From contig NZ_JAUSWX010000001.1 in assembly GCF_030815405.1 (NCBI RefSeq), forward strand, positions 1,984,001 through 2,048,000: DNA of 64,000 nt. Direction: 5' to 3'. The notes beneath the pieces were generated by a model. It saw nothing but the letters and a program-made list of their open reading frames with translations, did no database searches and had not been told where the DNA came from. Source of the DNA: Agromyces albus. Lineage in GTDB: Bacteria; Actinomycetota; Actinomycetes; Actinomycetales; Microbacteriaceae. Shown here piece by piece: positions 17,086 through 29,405 of the stretch; position 1 is the first letter of the stretch, and each line of letters begins with the position of its first letter. Position numbers and translations under genes: made by a program.

Positions 17086-17418
17086 TCAGCGCTTGAGCGC
17101 GCGGATGACCACCTTCAAGGCCTTGCCCGTCACCCAGATGAGCGGCGTCGCGACGAGCATCAGCCCGATGAGGTTCGGCTCGAAGCGCACGTCGCCTCCG
17201 CGACCGATGTATGCGCCGATCGGAATGGAGACGCCGCCTCCGCCGCCTCCACTGCCCTGGTCGCCCTTCTCGTCGCTCCCACCGCCACCGCCGAAGCCGT
17301 AGTAGCCGAGCGCCACCGGAACCACCTTGGTGCCGTCGATGTCGAGTGTCTCGCCGTAAGACGTCTTCACGCCGACGCCGGAAACGGTCTCTGCGAGTTC
17401 CAGTACGAGTTCAGCCAT
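17086..17418 (-). CDS. GerW/YtfJ-like glycine-rich protein
   Basis: 110 residues. The core (GVGVKTSYGETLDIDGTKVVPV, then a GYYGFGGGGG loop, a second poly-Gly run and VSIPIGAYIGRGGDVRFEPN) matches the pattern of Spore_YtfJ/GerW proteins, which exist in non-sporulating actinobacteria with unknown role. A C-terminal membrane helix (LMLVATPLIWVTGKALKVV) is present. A TAGCGT -10 lies 7 nt before the ATG. Next to dinB on the same strand with a 30-bp gap. Confidence 0.75.
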   Translation of the reverse strand: MAELVLELAETVSGVGVKTSYGETLDIDGTKVVPVALGYYGFGGGGGSDEKGDQGSGGGGGGVSIPIGAYIGRGGDVRFEPNLIGLMLVATPLIWVTGKALKVVIRALKR

Positions 17419-17431
17419 GCGGGCAACGCTA
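17419..17431 (-). promoter_or_regulatory. Leaderless -10 element for the GerW-like gene
   Basis: TAGCGT on the minus strand (17426-17431) followed by 7 nt and the ATG at 17418. Confidence 0.45.
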
Positions 17432-17448
17432 CTCGGGGATGCCGCGGC

Positions 17449-18771
17449 CTACCAGCCCCACCCTGCCGCCGCGGTCGACGCGTCGTCGTCACCATCGGCA
17501 CGCGATTGCTCATCACGTGCCTCGCCTCGCTCACCTGCCTCGCCCCGCTCGCCTCGCTCACCTCTGCGGCCGACGAGGGTTGCCGGACGCACCGACCCCT
17601 TGCCGAACTTCGCCGTGACCTCGTCGATCGTGCGCTCGGCGTCGCGCCACTCCTCGTCTGGATCCCACAGCATCGCGCCGCTGCCCGACACCTGCAGGTG
17701 CTCGGCGCGCACGCCGATGAGCCGGATGCGCTGCCCGTCGCCGATGAGCTCGGTGAGCGCTTCGGATGCCTCGTCGTAGATGCGGCGCGCGACATCGGTG
17801 GGCTCGGCCAGCGTGCGCGACCGCGTGACCGTGCGGAAGTCGCCGTAACGGAGCTTCAGCACCACGGTGCGGCCGACGAGGCCGGCCTTGCGCAGCCGCA
17901 CACCGACATTGTCGGCGAGACGGAGCAGCTCGCGGCGGATGTCGACAGGATCGGTGAGATCGTAGCCGAACGTGTTCTCGTGGCCGATGCTCTTCTCGAC
18001 GCGGGTCGTGTGCACGTCGCGCGGATCGATGCCGTTCGCGAGCCGCTCGAGCCTCGATGCGAGCGCCGGACCGACTGCGCGCACGAGTGCGTCGTGCGGC
18101 ATCGTGGCGACGTCGCCGACGGTGCGGAGCCCGAGCCTGAGGAGCGACTCCTCGGTGACCCGGCCGACGCCCCACAGCGCCGAGACCGGCAGCGGATGCA
18201 AGAAGGCGACGGTGTCGGCGGCCGGTACGACGAGCATGCCGTCGGGCTTCGCGCGGCTCGAGGCGACCTTCGCGACGTACTTGGTCGCCGCGACCCCGAC
18301 GGAGCAGGTGAGCCCGGTCTCGGCGCGCACGCGCTCACGGATGGTCCAGGCGATCTCGGCCGGACTGCCGTGCAGGCGCCTGGCTCCCGACACATCGAGG
18401 AACGCCTCGTCGATGGAGAGCGGCTCGACCAGTGGCGTGAGCTGCTCGAAGATCGCCATGACCTGCTTGGAGTACTTCGCGTAGCTCGCGTAGTCACCGC
18501 GGAGCACGATGGCGTTCGGGCAGCGCTGCAACGCGATCGACATCGGCATCGCGGAGTTCACGCCGAATCGACGCGCCTCATAGCTCGCGGCGGCCACGAC
18601 GCCGCGACCGGCGGTGCCGCCGACGAGCACGGGCTTGCCGCGCAACTCGGGGCGGGTGAGCAGTTCGACCGAGACGAAGAACGCGTCCATGTCGACGTGC
18701 AGGATCGGCGTCGCGGAGTCGTCGACGGGACCCGTCGTGACCTGACGCGACGAGCCGTCTTGCTTGCTCAT
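17449..18771 (-). CDS. dinB: DNA polymerase IV (Y-family)
   Basis: 440 residues, translesion polymerase. The palm carboxylates are in ILHVDMDAFFVSVE and LSIDEAFLDVSG, with the YEARRFGVNSAMP finger motif and the helix-hairpin-helix thumb (LPVSALWGVGRVTEE). The little-finger domain covers about 255-370. The C-terminus is a charged, repetitive GER tail (RRGERGERGEAGERG) followed by an Asp/Ala run, without an obvious beta-clamp motif at the very end. A leaderless -10 (TAGGGT) precedes the ATG; no LexA box is evident. Confidence 0.95.
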   Translation of the reverse strand: MSKQDGSSRQVTTGPVDDSATPILHVDMDAFFVSVELLTRPELRGKPVLVGGTAGRGVVAAASYEARRFGVNSAMPMSIALQRCPNAIVLRGDYASYAKYSKQVMAIFEQLTPLVEPLSIDEAFLDVSGARRLHGSPAEIAWTIRERVRAETGLTCSVGVAATKYVAKVASSRAKPDGMLVVPAADTVAFLHPLPVSALWGVGRVTEESLLRLGLRTVGDVATMPHDALVRAVGPALASRLERLANGIDPRDVHTTRVEKSIGHENTFGYDLTDPVDIRRELLRLADNVGVRLRKAGLVGRTVVLKLRYGDFRTVTRSRTLAEPTDVARRIYDEASEALTELIGDGQRIRLIGVRAEHLQVSGSGAMLWDPDEEWRDAERTIDEVTAKFGKGSVRPATLVGRRGERGERGEAGERGEARDEQSRADGDDDASTAAAGWGW

Positions 18772-18783
18772 GCTGCGACCCTA
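18772..18783 (-). promoter_or_regulatory. Leaderless -10 element for dinB
   Basis: TAGGGT on the minus strand (18778-18783), exactly 6 nt before the dinB ATG. Confidence 0.5.
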
Positions 18784-18830
18784 ACCCGTGCCGCCGTCAT
18801 CGGCTTCCACGCGGCGCACACCTGATCTGC

Positions 18831-19487
18831 TCAGAAGCCGAAGTCGCCGCCACCACCGAAATCGCCACCGCCGAAGTCGCCGAATCCGCCTCCGCCGTCG
18901 TACCCACCCGCGTCGGCACCGGATGCATCCGCCGAACCGGCATCGGCACCGGATGCATCGGCAGCACCGGTGTCGGCTCCAGCATCACCACCCGTGTCGG
19001 TGCCGGCATCGGCGGACGACGCGTCGGGCAGGAACGCCTGGGCGATCGCGGAACCCACGACGACGCCGGCGATCGCGCCGAGCATCGAACCGCCGAACAT
19101 CGAGCCGAACGACGGGCCGCCCATGTTCCCGCGGCCCTCGGCGGCGTTGCCGCCGGCGAACGCGCGCTCCATGGTTCCCGGAGAGCGGACCTCGGCGCGC
19201 GTGGCGGCGCGGGCGAGCACGGACGGTTCGTCGGAGGCGATGCGTTCACCGGGCGGCGCCTGCTCCGCGAGCGTGCGGTAGACCTCGGCGCGCTGCTCAG
19301 GGGTGAGCTTCGCGAACGCCTCGGCGTGCACCGCCTCGATCGATTCGGGCGGAGCCGTACGCAGCAGGTAGCGGTAGCGCTCGATGGCCAGTTCATCCTC
19401 GCTCAGCTGCGGCGGGGGCGGCACTGGCCGCCCCTGCTGTGCAGCTCGGTCATCGGATGCGCCGAACAGGCGGTCCAGGAAGCCCAT
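18831..19487 (-). CDS. Protein with helical N-terminal domain and Gly/Ala/Asp-rich repeat tail
   Basis: 218 residues. The N-terminal part (MGFLDRLFGASDD, then a helical region to about 130) resembles short conserved actinobacterial proteins. A Gly/Ala membrane-like stretch (SMLGAIAGVVVGSAIAQAFL) follows, then a low-complexity tail of GADAG/ASGADAG repeats ending in GFGDFGGGDFGGGGDFGF. The tail is encoded by repeated GGCACCGGATGCATC-type DNA (18900-19020). ATG 19487 is preceded by GAAGAGGACATC. Function unknown; the ending resembles low-complexity or scaffold regions. Confidence 0.65.
   Translation of the reverse strand: MGFLDRLFGASDDRAAQQGRPVPPPPQLSEDELAIERYRYLLRTAPPESIEAVHAEAFAKLTPEQRAEVYRTLAEQAPPGERIASDEPSVLARAATRAEVRSPGTMERAFAGGNAAEGRGNMGGPSFGSMFGGSMLGAIAGVVVGSAIAQAFLPDASSADAGTDTGGDAGADTGAADASGADAGSADASGADAGGYDGGGGFGDFGGGDFGGGGDFGF
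18898..19020. repeat. Degenerate repeats coding for Gly-Ala-Asp units
   Basis: Units around GGCATCGGCACCGGATGCATC recur within the tail of the preceding gene. They encode ASGADAG-like peptides and are prone to length variation. Confidence 0.5.
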
Positions 19488-19520
19488 GATGTCCTCTTCA
19501 CTCGTTGTCTGGGGACGCCC

Positions 19521-19550
19521 AATATACGGTCGCGAGCATTGAGCCGACTG
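19521..19550 (-). promoter_or_regulatory. Promoter for the Gly/Ala/Asp-rich protein gene
   Basis: TATATT (minus strand, 19521-19526) is a near-consensus -10 with a GTCGGC-like -35 about 16 nt upstream. It gives a leader of about 30 nt containing the GAGGA ribosome site. Confidence 0.45.
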
Positions 19551-19673
19551 TGAGTCCGGGATGCCTCGAGGCGGGCCACGCCGACGCTCCCTCGGTTCGC
19601 CCGTGTCGCCGCCTCCCTGCATCGTGTTCGTGCCAGACTTGCAGTAGGCAAGCCAAGTCACGCCGGAGGAGCC

Positions 19674-20972
19674 GTGAGCGAGTCGAGCGCATCGTATCCC
19701 GCGGGCCTCGTCCCCGGTGCGGCAACGCGTGATCCAGTCATGGACCTCGTTCGAGTGCTCTGCGTGGCCGTCGTCGTGGTGGGCCACATGCTCATGGTCG
19801 GCGCGGCGGTGATCCCCGGACGCGGCCTCGTCGTCGAGCGCACGCTGCTCGAGACGGACTGGATCGGCCCGGTTTCGTGGATCGCCCAGATCATGCCGCT
19901 GTTCTTCGTCGTCGGCGGCTTCGCGGGTATCGGCGCGTGGCGACGATTGGCGGCCTCTGGCGGAACCGCGGCCGACTACATCCGATCACGCATTCTCAGG
20001 CTCGCGCGCCCCTCGATCGCCCTGTTCGCAGCCCTCGCGGTCGCCGTGCTCGTGATGCATCTCACGGGTGTGGACCCGGCTGCCATCCGTCTCATCGGCC
20101 TCGGCATCTCGTCGCCGCTCTGGTTCCTCGCGGCCTATGCATTCGCGCAGGCCTACCTCCCGGGGCTCGCGACGCTCCACGCCCAGGCTCCCCGGCGGAC
20201 GCTTGCCGCCTTGGCAACGGGCGCCGTGCTCTGCGATGTCCTGCGATTCTCCACCGGCATCGAGGCGCTCGGCCTCCTCGACATGACGTTCGTCTGGCTG
20301 TTCGCGCAGCAGTTGGGGTTCTGGATCGCCGACGGATGGTTCCGCGCCAGATCCCGCGCCACGGTCGCCGCACTCGGGGCCGGTGCGTACCTGTTTCTCG
20401 TCGGCCTCGTCGCCGTCGGATACCCGGGCAACATGCTCGACAACCTCTATCCGCCGACCTTCGCGATCGTCGCTCTCGCCGTCGGACAGACCTGTCTGCT
20501 GGTGCTCGCGTATCCAGCACTGGAACGTCTCACCGCCGTGCGTCCGCTGCGGTTCGTCGTGCAGACGGTCGGCTCGCGCCTGATGACGATCTACCTGTGG
20601 CACCTGCCGGTGCTCGCGCTCATCGTCGGCCTCCTCCTGCTCACGCCATTGCCGACCCCGGCATCCGGTTCTGCCGAGTGGTGGCTCACGAGGCCGCTGA
20701 TCTTCGTCGTCATGGTCGGTGTGCTCATCGTGATTTCGATGCTGCTCGGCGGGTTGGAACGTGCCTCATCCGCACCTGTTCACGGCGCATCGGATGTTTC
20801 GACCGGGCTCGCGGCCGGACTCATGGTGATCCCGTCATTCAGCGTGATCGTCTTCGGACTCCCCTTCGCGGTCGCGGCATCGAGCGCGCTCGTGCTCGGG
20901 GCGGCCGTGCTGCTCCTGAGTCCGCACCGCGCGAGCCTGCCCGAGCGCGGCCCGAGTGCCGTGACCCCGTAG
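19674..20972 (+). CDS. Acyltransferase-3 family membrane protein
   Basis: 432 residues with about ten membrane helices. The N-terminal segment PVMDLVRVLCVAVVVVGHML has the Arg and His of the acyltransferase-3 (OafA-like) active region, and MPLFFVVGGFAGIGAW is the second family motif. These enzymes O-acetylate or O-acylate cell-surface glycans. GTG 19674 follows GGAGGA with good spacing. It is the last plus-strand gene before the gatB stop, with which it converges. Confidence 0.85.
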   Translation: MSESSASYPAGLVPGAATRDPVMDLVRVLCVAVVVVGHMLMVGAAVIPGRGLVVERTLLETDWIGPVSWIAQIMPLFFVVGGFAGIGAWRRLAASGGTAADYIRSRILRLARPSIALFAALAVAVLVMHLTGVDPAAIRLIGLGISSPLWFLAAYAFAQAYLPGLATLHAQAPRRTLAALATGAVLCDVLRFSTGIEALGLLDMTFVWLFAQQLGFWIADGWFRARSRATVAALGAGAYLFLVGLVAVGYPGNMLDNLYPPTFAIVALAVGQTCLLVLAYPALERLTAVRPLRFVVQTVGSRLMTIYLWHLPVLALIVGLLLLTPLPTPASGSAEWWLTRPLIFVVMVGVLIVISMLLGGLERASSAPVHGASDVSTGLAAGLMVIPSFSVIVFGLPFAVAASSALVLGAAVLLLSPHRASLPERGPSAVTP

Positions 20973-21039
20973 AGCACGGTTGCAAGCCGCTCTCCGCAGC
21001 CGAACCGGTCGGACCACGTCGGAACGCTCGGGCGTGGTG

Positions 21040-22554
21040 TCAGCTCTGAGCGCGCTCCAGCACGAGTTCACGCACGCGCGCGGCATCCGCCTTGCCATGC
21101 ATCGCCTTCATGACCGCGCCGATCACGGCACCCGCGGCCTGCACCTTGCCGTCGCGGATCTTCGCGAGCACGTCGGGCTGGGAGGCGAGCGCGTCGTCGA
21201 TCGCGGAGATGAGCGCGCCGTCGTCGGACACGACGGCGAGACCGCGAGCCTCCACGATCTGTTGCGGAGAGCCCTCACCGGCAGCGACGCCCTCGAGCAC
21301 CTGGCGGGCGAGCCGGTCGGTGAGCACGCCGGTCTCGATGAGCGCCGCGAGCTCGGCGACCTGTGCAGGCGTCGCGAGTTCGGCTGCGTCTCGACCCTCG
21401 GCGTTCGCGACGCGCGTGAGCTCGCCGGTCCACCACTTTCGAGCGGCAGCAGGCGATGCTCCGGCCGCGATCGTCTCGGTCACCTCGGCGAGGAGTCCGC
21501 CGTTCACGACGTCCTTGAACTCGAGGTCGGTGAAGCCCCACTCGTCTTTCAGGCGACGGCGTCGCGCAGCGGGCGGCTCGGGGAGCGATGCCCGCAGCTC
21601 ATCGACGAGCTCGCGCGTCGGCACCACGGGCAGCAGGTCGGGCTCGGGGAAGTAGCGATAGTCGTCGGCGTCGGACTTGGGCCGCCCCGCGCTCGTCGTG
21701 CCGGTGTCCTCATGCCAGTGGCGCGTCTCCTGGATGATCGAGCCGCCCTTGGCGAGGATCGCCGCCTGGCGCTGGATCTCGTACCGCACCGCACGCTCGA
21801 CCGACCGCATCGAGTTGACGTTCTTCGTCTCGGTGCGCGTGCCGAGCTTCTCCTGGCCGCGAGGACGCAGCGAGACGTTGGCATCGCAGCGCAGGTTGCC
21901 GCGTTCCATGCGGGCCTCGGAGATGCCGAGCGAGCGCACGATGTCGCGGATCGTCGCAACATAGGCACGCGCGAGCGCGGGGGCATCCGCCTCGGCCCCG
22001 ATGATCGGCCGCGTGACGATCTCGACGAGAGGAACGCCGGCGCGGTTGTAGTCGACGAGCGAGTACTCGGCACCCTGGATGCGGCCGGTCGACCCGCCCA
22101 CGTGCGTGAGCTTACCCGCGTCCTCCTCCATATGCGCGCGCTCGATCGGCACCGTGAAGCTGCGGCCGTTCTCGAGCTCCACCTCGACCGAGCCGTCGAA
22201 CGCGATCGGCTCGTCGTATTGCGAGATCTGGTAGTTCTTCGCGAGGTCGGGGTAGAAGTAGTTCTTGCGTGCGAATCGGCTCGACGGGGCGATCTCGCAC
22301 CCGAGCGCGAGCCCGAGGCTGATCGAGTACCGCACCGCTTGGCCGTTGACGACCGGGAGCGAGCCCGGGAGCCCGAGGCACACCGGCGTGATGAGCGTGT
22401 TCGGGTCGGCGACGTGGAACTCCGCGTTGGCGGGGTTCGGCGCGGCCGAGAACATCTTCGTCTTGGTGTTCAGCTCGACGTGGACCTCGAGGCCGATGAC
22501 CGGCTCGAATCGTTCGAGCGCGGCGTCGAAGTCCATCAGTTCTGCACGCGCCAT
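21040..22554 (-). CDS. gatB: Asp-tRNA(Asn)/Glu-tRNA(Gln) amidotransferase subunit B
   Basis: 504 residues, the tRNA-binding and kinase-like subunit of GatCAB, which converts mischarged Glu-tRNA(Gln) or Asp-tRNA(Asn). [15 protein letters not shown] near the N-terminus, the [20 protein letters not shown] block and the C-terminal YqeY-like helical tail (from about 390) are present. Its ATG overlaps the gatA stop by one base (TGATG), so translation is coupled. Last gene of gatCAB. Confidence 0.97.
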   Translation of the reverse strand: MARAELMDFDAALERFEPVIGLEVHVELNTKTKMFSAAPNPANAEFHVADPNTLITPVCLGLPGSLPVVNGQAVRYSISLGLALGCEIAPSSRFARKNYFYPDLAKNYQISQYDEPIAFDGSVEVELENGRSFTVPIERAHMEEDAGKLTHVGGSTGRIQGAEYSLVDYNRAGVPLVEIVTRPIIGAEADAPALARAYVATIRDIVRSLGISEARMERGNLRCDANVSLRPRGQEKLGTRTETKNVNSMRSVERAVRYEIQRQAAILAKGGSIIQETRHWHEDTGTTSAGRPKSDADDYRYFPEPDLLPVVPTRELVDELRASLPEPPAARRRRLKDEWGFTDLEFKDVVNGGLLAEVTETIAAGASPAAARKWWTGELTRVANAEGRDAAELATPAQVAELAALIETGVLTDRLARQVLEGVAAGEGSPQQIVEARGLAVVSDDGALISAIDDALASQPDVLAKIRDGKVQAAGAVIGAVMKAMHGKADAARVRELVLERAQS

Positions 22555-24089
22555 CAGAGTGCGCCCTCCTCGGTCGCAAAGAGCTCATGTCGGGAGAGGT
22601 CGGGCGCCCGGTCGAGCAGCGGCCCGCCCCATTCGGCGAGCAGCAGCTGCTCGAGCGCTCCGCCCACGTTGTAGAGTCGCGCATCCTCCCGCGCAGGAGC
22701 GAGGAACTGGATGCCGACGGGCAGTCCGTCTTCGGGGGCGAGGCCGACGGGCAGGGAGATGCCGGGCACGCCGGCGAGGTTCGCGGGGATCGTGGCGACG
22801 TCGTTGAGGTACATCGCGAGGGGATCGTCGAGCTTCTCGCCGAGCTTGAACGCCGTGGTCGGCGCAGTCGGCGTGGCGAGCACGTCGACGGTCGTGAACG
22901 CGGCGTCGAAGTCGCGCTGCACGAGCGTGCGCACCTTCTGGGCGCTGCCGTAGTACGCGTCGTAGTACCCGGCCGAGAGCGCGTAGGTGCCGAGGATGAT
23001 GCGTCGCTTGACCTCGGGGCCGAAGCCGGCCTCACGCGTGGCGGCCATGACCTGCTCGACCGTGCCGCCGCCGTCGGGCGTGACCCGCAGGCCGAATCGC
23101 ACGGAGTCGAACTTCGCGAGGTTCGACGAGGCCTCGGCGGGCATGATCAGGTAGTAGGCGGCGACCGCGTACTCGAAGTGCGGCGCGCTCACCTCGACGA
23201 TCTCGGCTCCATTGCGCTCGAGCAACTCGAGCGCCTCGTGGAAGCGCGAGCGCACCCCGGCCTGGAAGCCTTCGGAGTCGAGCTGCTTCACGACGCCGAT
23301 GCGCAGGCCCGAGACATCCGCTCGCCTGACGGCCTCGGCCATCGACGGCCAGGGCTCGGGAATCGACGTGGAGTCGAGCGGGTCGTATCCGCCGATGATG
23401 TCGTGCAGGAGTGCCGAGTCGAGCACCGTGCGTGAGACGGGGCCCACCTGGTCGAGCGACGAGGCGAGGGCGATCGAGCCGTAGCGGCTGACCCCGCCGT
23501 ACGTGGGCTTCACGCCGACGGTGCCCGTGACGTGGGCGGGCTGGCGGATGGAGCCGCCGGTGTCGCTGCCGAGCGCGATGGGCGCTTCGAAGGCTGCGAC
23601 GGCTGCCGCGGAGCCGCCGCCCGAGCCGCCGGGGATGCGCTCGAGGTCCCAGGGGTTGTGGGTGGGTCCGTAGGCGGAGTGCTCAGTCGACGAGCCCATC
23701 GCGAACTCGTCCATGTTGGTCTTGCCGAGGGGCACGAGGCCCGCGTCGCGCACGCGCTGCACGGGCGTCGCGTCGTAGGGAGGGATCCAGCCCTCGAGGA
23801 TGCGGGAGCCGCTCGTCGACGGCATGCCCTTCGTGACGAGCACGTCTTTGATCGCGATCGGCACGCCCGCGAGCGGGCCCAGGGCCTCGCCGGCGGCACG
23901 GCGGCGGTCGAGGTCGGCGGCGGTCTCGATGGCCCGCTCCCCCTCGACGTGGAGGAAGGCGTGCACGGCGCCGTCGACGGCGGCGATGCGGTCGAGGTGG
24001 GCTCGCGTCGCCTCGACGGACGACACGTCGCCCGCGGCGATGCGCGCGCCGAGCTCTGCGGCCGTGAGCCGGATGAGGTGCTCGCTCAC
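22554..24089 (-). CDS. gatA: Glutamyl-tRNA amidotransferase subunit A (amidase)
   Basis: 511 residues, the glutaminase subunit. The amidase triad is visible: Lys in [13 protein letters not shown], the cis-Ser in [13 protein letters not shown] and the nucleophilic Ser in the same Gly/Ser-rich stretch, with [14 protein letters not shown] upstream. The start is a GTG that overlaps the gatC stop (GTGA at 24086-24089); a longer frame exists upstream but overlaps all of gatC. Confidence 0.97.
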   Translation of the reverse strand: MSEHLIRLTAAELGARIAAGDVSSVEATRAHLDRIAAVDGAVHAFLHVEGERAIETAADLDRRRAAGEALGPLAGVPIAIKDVLVTKGMPSTSGSRILEGWIPPYDATPVQRVRDAGLVPLGKTNMDEFAMGSSTEHSAYGPTHNPWDLERIPGGSGGGSAAAVAAFEAPIALGSDTGGSIRQPAHVTGTVGVKPTYGGVSRYGSIALASSLDQVGPVSRTVLDSALLHDIIGGYDPLDSTSIPEPWPSMAEAVRRADVSGLRIGVVKQLDSEGFQAGVRSRFHEALELLERNGAEIVEVSAPHFEYAVAAYYLIMPAEASSNLAKFDSVRFGLRVTPDGGGTVEQVMAATREAGFGPEVKRRIILGTYALSAGYYDAYYGSAQKVRTLVQRDFDAAFTTVDVLATPTAPTTAFKLGEKLDDPLAMYLNDVATIPANLAGVPGISLPVGLAPEDGLPVGIQFLAPAREDARLYNVGGALEQLLLAEWGGPLLDRAPDLSRHELFATEEGAL

Positions 24090-24385
24090 TGCTCCTCCCC
24101 CAGGATCGCCGAGACCACGAAGCGGCTTCCATCGGACTCGGGCGCACCCGAGAGTGCCTCGTCGACCGTGAGGGTGTGCCCCACGACATCGTCGCGGAAC
24201 ACGTTCTGCAACGGAATCGGGTGATTCGTCGGCAGCACGTCGGGGGTGGCGACTTCGCTCACCTGTTCGACGGCGTGCATGATCTGCACGAGCTCCTTCG
24301 TGAGGTGCTCGATCTCTTCGTCGGTGAGCGCGATGCGCGCGAGGTTCGCGAGATGCGCGACCTGCTCCGCATTGATTTCGGACAT
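24086..24385 (-). CDS. gatC: Glutamyl-tRNA amidotransferase subunit C
   Basis: 99 residues, normal length. [19 protein letters not shown] is the typical N-terminal helix, and [16 protein letters not shown] and [10 protein letters not shown] are the C-terminal signatures. GatC wraps around GatA and stabilises the complex. First gene of gatCAB, with an ACGGAG ribosome site and a TAGAAT -10 about 33 nt upstream. Confidence 0.96.
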   Translation of the reverse strand: MSEINAEQVAHLANLARIALTDEEIEHLTKELVQIMHAVEQVSEVATPDVLPTNHPIPLQNVFRDDVVGHTLTVDEALSGAPESDGSRFVVSAILGEEQ

Positions 24386-24417
24386 GCTGCTCCGTCGGTT
24401 CGGGATGGGATGCACCG

Positions 24418-24423
24418 ATTCTA
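24418..24423 (-). promoter_or_regulatory. -10 element of the gatCAB operon
   Basis: TAGAAT on the minus strand matches five of six bases of TATAAT. It lies 32 nt before the gatC ATG and overlaps the stop of the phospholipase gene upstream. No clear -35 is visible. Confidence 0.45.
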
Positions 24424-26187
24424 TCGGGGCGCGCCGAAGAGGCCTTCCCCGTGCCGATGGAGCAGTTCGTAGGCCTCGCCGTACGTCTCGGGCTCGGGGG
24501 TGCCCGGCGCATACCGGGCGAGGAGCAGGCCGACGAGCCCCCGGGCGGGCGGGCTCAGCGGCTTGTCTTTGTGGGCGTGGCCGGGGTGGGGCGCTGCGGC
24601 CTGCGGGTTCGGCGGCAGGTACTGCGGGGTGGTGGTGGGCCAGGTGACCGGATGCCTCGGGGCGTCGAGGTTGATCGCAGCGAACAGGTCGTTCGCCCCC
24701 TCGTCGCGCCGCGTGAGCGGCTTCAGTCCGTGCAGCCTGCTGAGGGTCGAGATGACCGCGGCATGGTGGAGTTCGTCGTGCACGATCGTGCCCGCCTGCG
24801 TGTAGGCGGAGACGGCGATGGCCGGCACGCGGCATCCGAGCCGGTCGAAGGTGAAGCCCATCTCACCAGCGGCGGCGCCGTCGTCGGGCGGCGTCGCGGC
24901 CGGCGGTGCGACGTGGTCGTAGCATCCGCCGTGCTCGTCGAACGTGATGAGGAGCAGGGTGTTCAGGGCGTTGGAGCCGCTCGACGAGGCACTGGCCCGG
25001 ACCGACGAGTAGATCTCGTGGATGAGGGCCTCGCCCGCGCGAACGTCGGAGATCGCGCTGTCGATGACCTCCTGCCCGTCGACGTCGCTCTCCTTCAGCT
25101 TGCCGACCGGCGGGTGGAAGTCGTTGTGGTTGTAGATCATGCGCGGCTCGATGAATGCGTAGGCCGGCAGCGTTCCGTTCTCCACGTCGGCGTAGAACTG
25201 CTGCATCGTCGCGAAGCGCTCGGTGCGCCAGTACTGCTCGAGCACGGGCGCGTGCAGCACCCCGGTGAACGAGACGAGCTGGATCTCATCGAAGTAGATG
25301 CGCCAGCTGATGCCGGCCTCTTCGAGCCGGTTGAAGATCGTCGGCGCCTCGGGGGCGTCGAGCCACTTCTCGTAGCCGCCGCCGTGCTTGTTCGTGACGA
25401 ACCCGTGCGAGGTCGATGCGTGGAAGAACGAGCGGTTGCAGAAGGTCTGCGAGGGCACTGCGCAGAACCAGCTGTCGAAGACGGCGAACTCGCGCGCGAG
25501 CGTGGAGAGCACGGGGAGCATCTCGGGTGAGAACGATCCCATGATCTGCCGTGCTTCGGCCGGGTCGGGCTGGACGCCCTTCTTCAGCCGGGCGTAGTTC
25601 ACGTGGTAGTCGGTGAGGAATCCGTCCATGGTGGGCGAGCTCCCGGACTTCGGCGCGTTGTACGGCGCCGCCATGTGCTCGACGAAGAGTTCGGCGTTCG
25701 TGACGGGGTCGATCGTGCCGAAGAGCTGGGTGTTGACGTGAGGGAACTCCTCACCAGGATCGGGATCGGGTCGCCCCATGATCTCGTCGGTCGCGCCTTC
25801 GTAGACGTGAGCCGCCACGTGCGTGCCGTCGGGGGCGGTGTTGCCGTAGTCACCGAACGCGAGCCCGTCGAAGCGGCGCCCGTCGGTGAGGTCGTCGCTC
25901 GAGTAGAGCCAACCGAGGAGGTTGTCGAACGAGCGGTTCTCGCCCATCACGACGATGAGATGGTCGAACCCCGCCTCGACCCGCGGGCTGAGCGGCGTGA
26001 AGTCGGCGACGCCGTCGGCGAACCCCAGCGAGTGCCCGATCGCACCGCCGATCGCGGCTCCTGCGCCGCCTCCGACGACGGCCCCGGCCGCGGCGACCCC
26101 GCCGAACTTGAGGAAGTCGCGCCTCGTGGAGCCGCCCGGCTCGTGCTCGCTTCCCTGATCAGGGTCGTGCTCGTCGTTCGTTGCCAT
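24421..26187 (-). CDS. Tat-exported phospholipase C-like phosphoesterase
   Basis: 588 residues. A twin-arginine signal [20 protein letters not shown] (about 20-39) indicates export in folded form. The phosphoesterase-family core begins [20 protein letters not shown] (metal-binding Glu and Asn), with [14 protein letters not shown] as the C-terminal metal site. Non-haemolytic bacterial phospholipases C and acid phosphatases share this fold; substrate is not certain. It follows ligA on the same strand, separated by a short tandem repeat. Confidence 0.9.
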   Translation of the reverse strand: MATNDEHDPDQGSEHEPGGSTRRDFLKFGGVAAAGAVVGGGAGAAIGGAIGHSLGFADGVADFTPLSPRVEAGFDHLIVVMGENRSFDNLLGWLYSSDDLTDGRRFDGLAFGDYGNTAPDGTHVAAHVYEGATDEIMGRPDPDPGEEFPHVNTQLFGTIDPVTNAELFVEHMAAPYNAPKSGSSPTMDGFLTDYHVNYARLKKGVQPDPAEARQIMGSFSPEMLPVLSTLAREFAVFDSWFCAVPSQTFCNRSFFHASTSHGFVTNKHGGGYEKWLDAPEAPTIFNRLEEAGISWRIYFDEIQLVSFTGVLHAPVLEQYWRTERFATMQQFYADVENGTLPAYAFIEPRMIYNHNDFHPPVGKLKESDVDGQEVIDSAISDVRAGEALIHEIYSSVRASASSSGSNALNTLLLITFDEHGGCYDHVAPPAATPPDDGAAAGEMGFTFDRLGCRVPAIAVSAYTQAGTIVHDELHHAAVISTLSRLHGLKPLTRRDEGANDLFAAINLDAPRHPVTWPTTTPQYLPPNPQAAAPHPGHAHKDKPLSPPARGLVGLLLARYAPGTPEPETYGEAYELLHRHGEGLFGAPR

Positions 26188-26202
26188 GTGCCCCCCATGC
26201 CT

Positions 26203-28507
<2,305 letters not shown>

Positions 28508-28511
28508 GGGA

Positions 28512-28541
28512 GGACCCCCGACGGCTGCGCCATCGGGGTCT
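28512..28541 (-). terminator. Imperfect hairpin after the membrane-protein gene
   Basis: ACCCCCGACGG and CCATCGGGGT form a stem with one mismatch and one bulge around CTGCG. It lies 19 bp after the stop at 28560 and upstream of ligA. Confidence 0.4.
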
Positions 28542-28559
28542 CGCCGGGTCGTGCTCCTG

Positions 28560-29261
28560 CTAGACGACGACCCCGGCGCTGTCGACCTTGCGGTGGTATC
28601 TCGTGCCCGCGACTCCGCCGAGAATGGCGCCGCCGAGGCTCGCGATCGCGACGACGATCGCGGTGACGATGCTCGCGGTGGTCAGCTCCCCCTCGCTCAC
28701 GGGGATGCGCGGGGCGGCGTCGAGGTCACCCAGGATGTCGAACTGGCTGCCGGCCGCCAACGTGAGCAGGGCCACGACGACCGCGATCACGAGCGCCCAC
28801 ACCCATACGGCGACTCCCTGCCTGACACCGTTGAACCGGGCCATCCGGCCGGCCACGTAGCCGCCGCACCAGTAGGCGACGAACACGATGACGAGCAGGA
28901 CGACACCGCCCACCCATCCGACCATCTCGGGGTTCTGCGTGGCTTCCTCTGCGGCCGCTTCGGGATCCTGGAGGATGCCGAGGCCGATTGCCGCGCTCGT
29001 CGCGGCGACGAGCGCCGTCAGGATCACCGCCATACCGGTCGCGGTCAGCCAGCCGAAGAAGGCCGAACCGATCTTGACGCCGCCGAACTGCTCGCGCTGG
29101 CGGTCGACGACCTCGTCCCTGACATCGGCCCGTTCCGCGGGGATCGTCCTCGGATCACGAGCTGCCGCGTCGGCCGAGTCCGTGTACAGCTCGGGGGGCA
29201 GGTCTGCCGGACGATCTGCGGGCCGGTCGTAGCGCTCGTCCGGGTCTCTTGGAGTGGTCAT
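28560..29261 (-). CDS. Four-helix membrane protein (TIGR04086/YrzE-like)
   Basis: 233 residues. A charged, Pro/Asp/Arg-rich cytoplasmic N-terminus (about 1-60) precedes four membrane helices (around 65, 110, 145 and 200). VAYWCGGYVAGRMARFNGVRQG is typical of TIGR04086-like small membrane proteins. Function unknown. A GGGGGAATC sequence precedes the ATG. It is separated from mnmA by 144 bp in which I see no gene. Confidence 0.7.
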   Translation of the reverse strand: MTTPRDPDERYDRPADRPADLPPELYTDSADAAARDPRTIPAERADVRDEVVDRQREQFGGVKIGSAFFGWLTATGMAVILTALVAATSAAIGLGILQDPEAAAEEATQNPEMVGWVGGVVLLVIVFVAYWCGGYVAGRMARFNGVRQGVAVWVWALVIAVVVALLTLAAGSQFDILGDLDAAPRIPVSEGELTTASIVTAIVVAIASLGGAILGGVAGTRYHRKVDSAGVVV

Positions 29262-29405
29262 GGCGATTCCCCCTTCAGGCGCCGCCTGATACGCGCTCCT
29301 CCGCGGCGCACAACGAATCTACCCGCGCGGGCGCGGGGCCGCAGGCCCTTGACAGGCCGCCGATCGGCGCCCCTCGCGGAAGGGTACGTCAGGCGGAGGG
29401 CTGCG

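Noticed and set aside
18898..19020. Possible CRISPR-like repeats
   Set aside because: Units are in frame, degenerate and without unique spacers; they encode a repetitive peptide.
20973..21039. Terminator between the acyltransferase gene and gatB
   Set aside because: Only short stems (AGAGC/GCTCT and ACCACG/CGTGGT) with large loops; not convincing.
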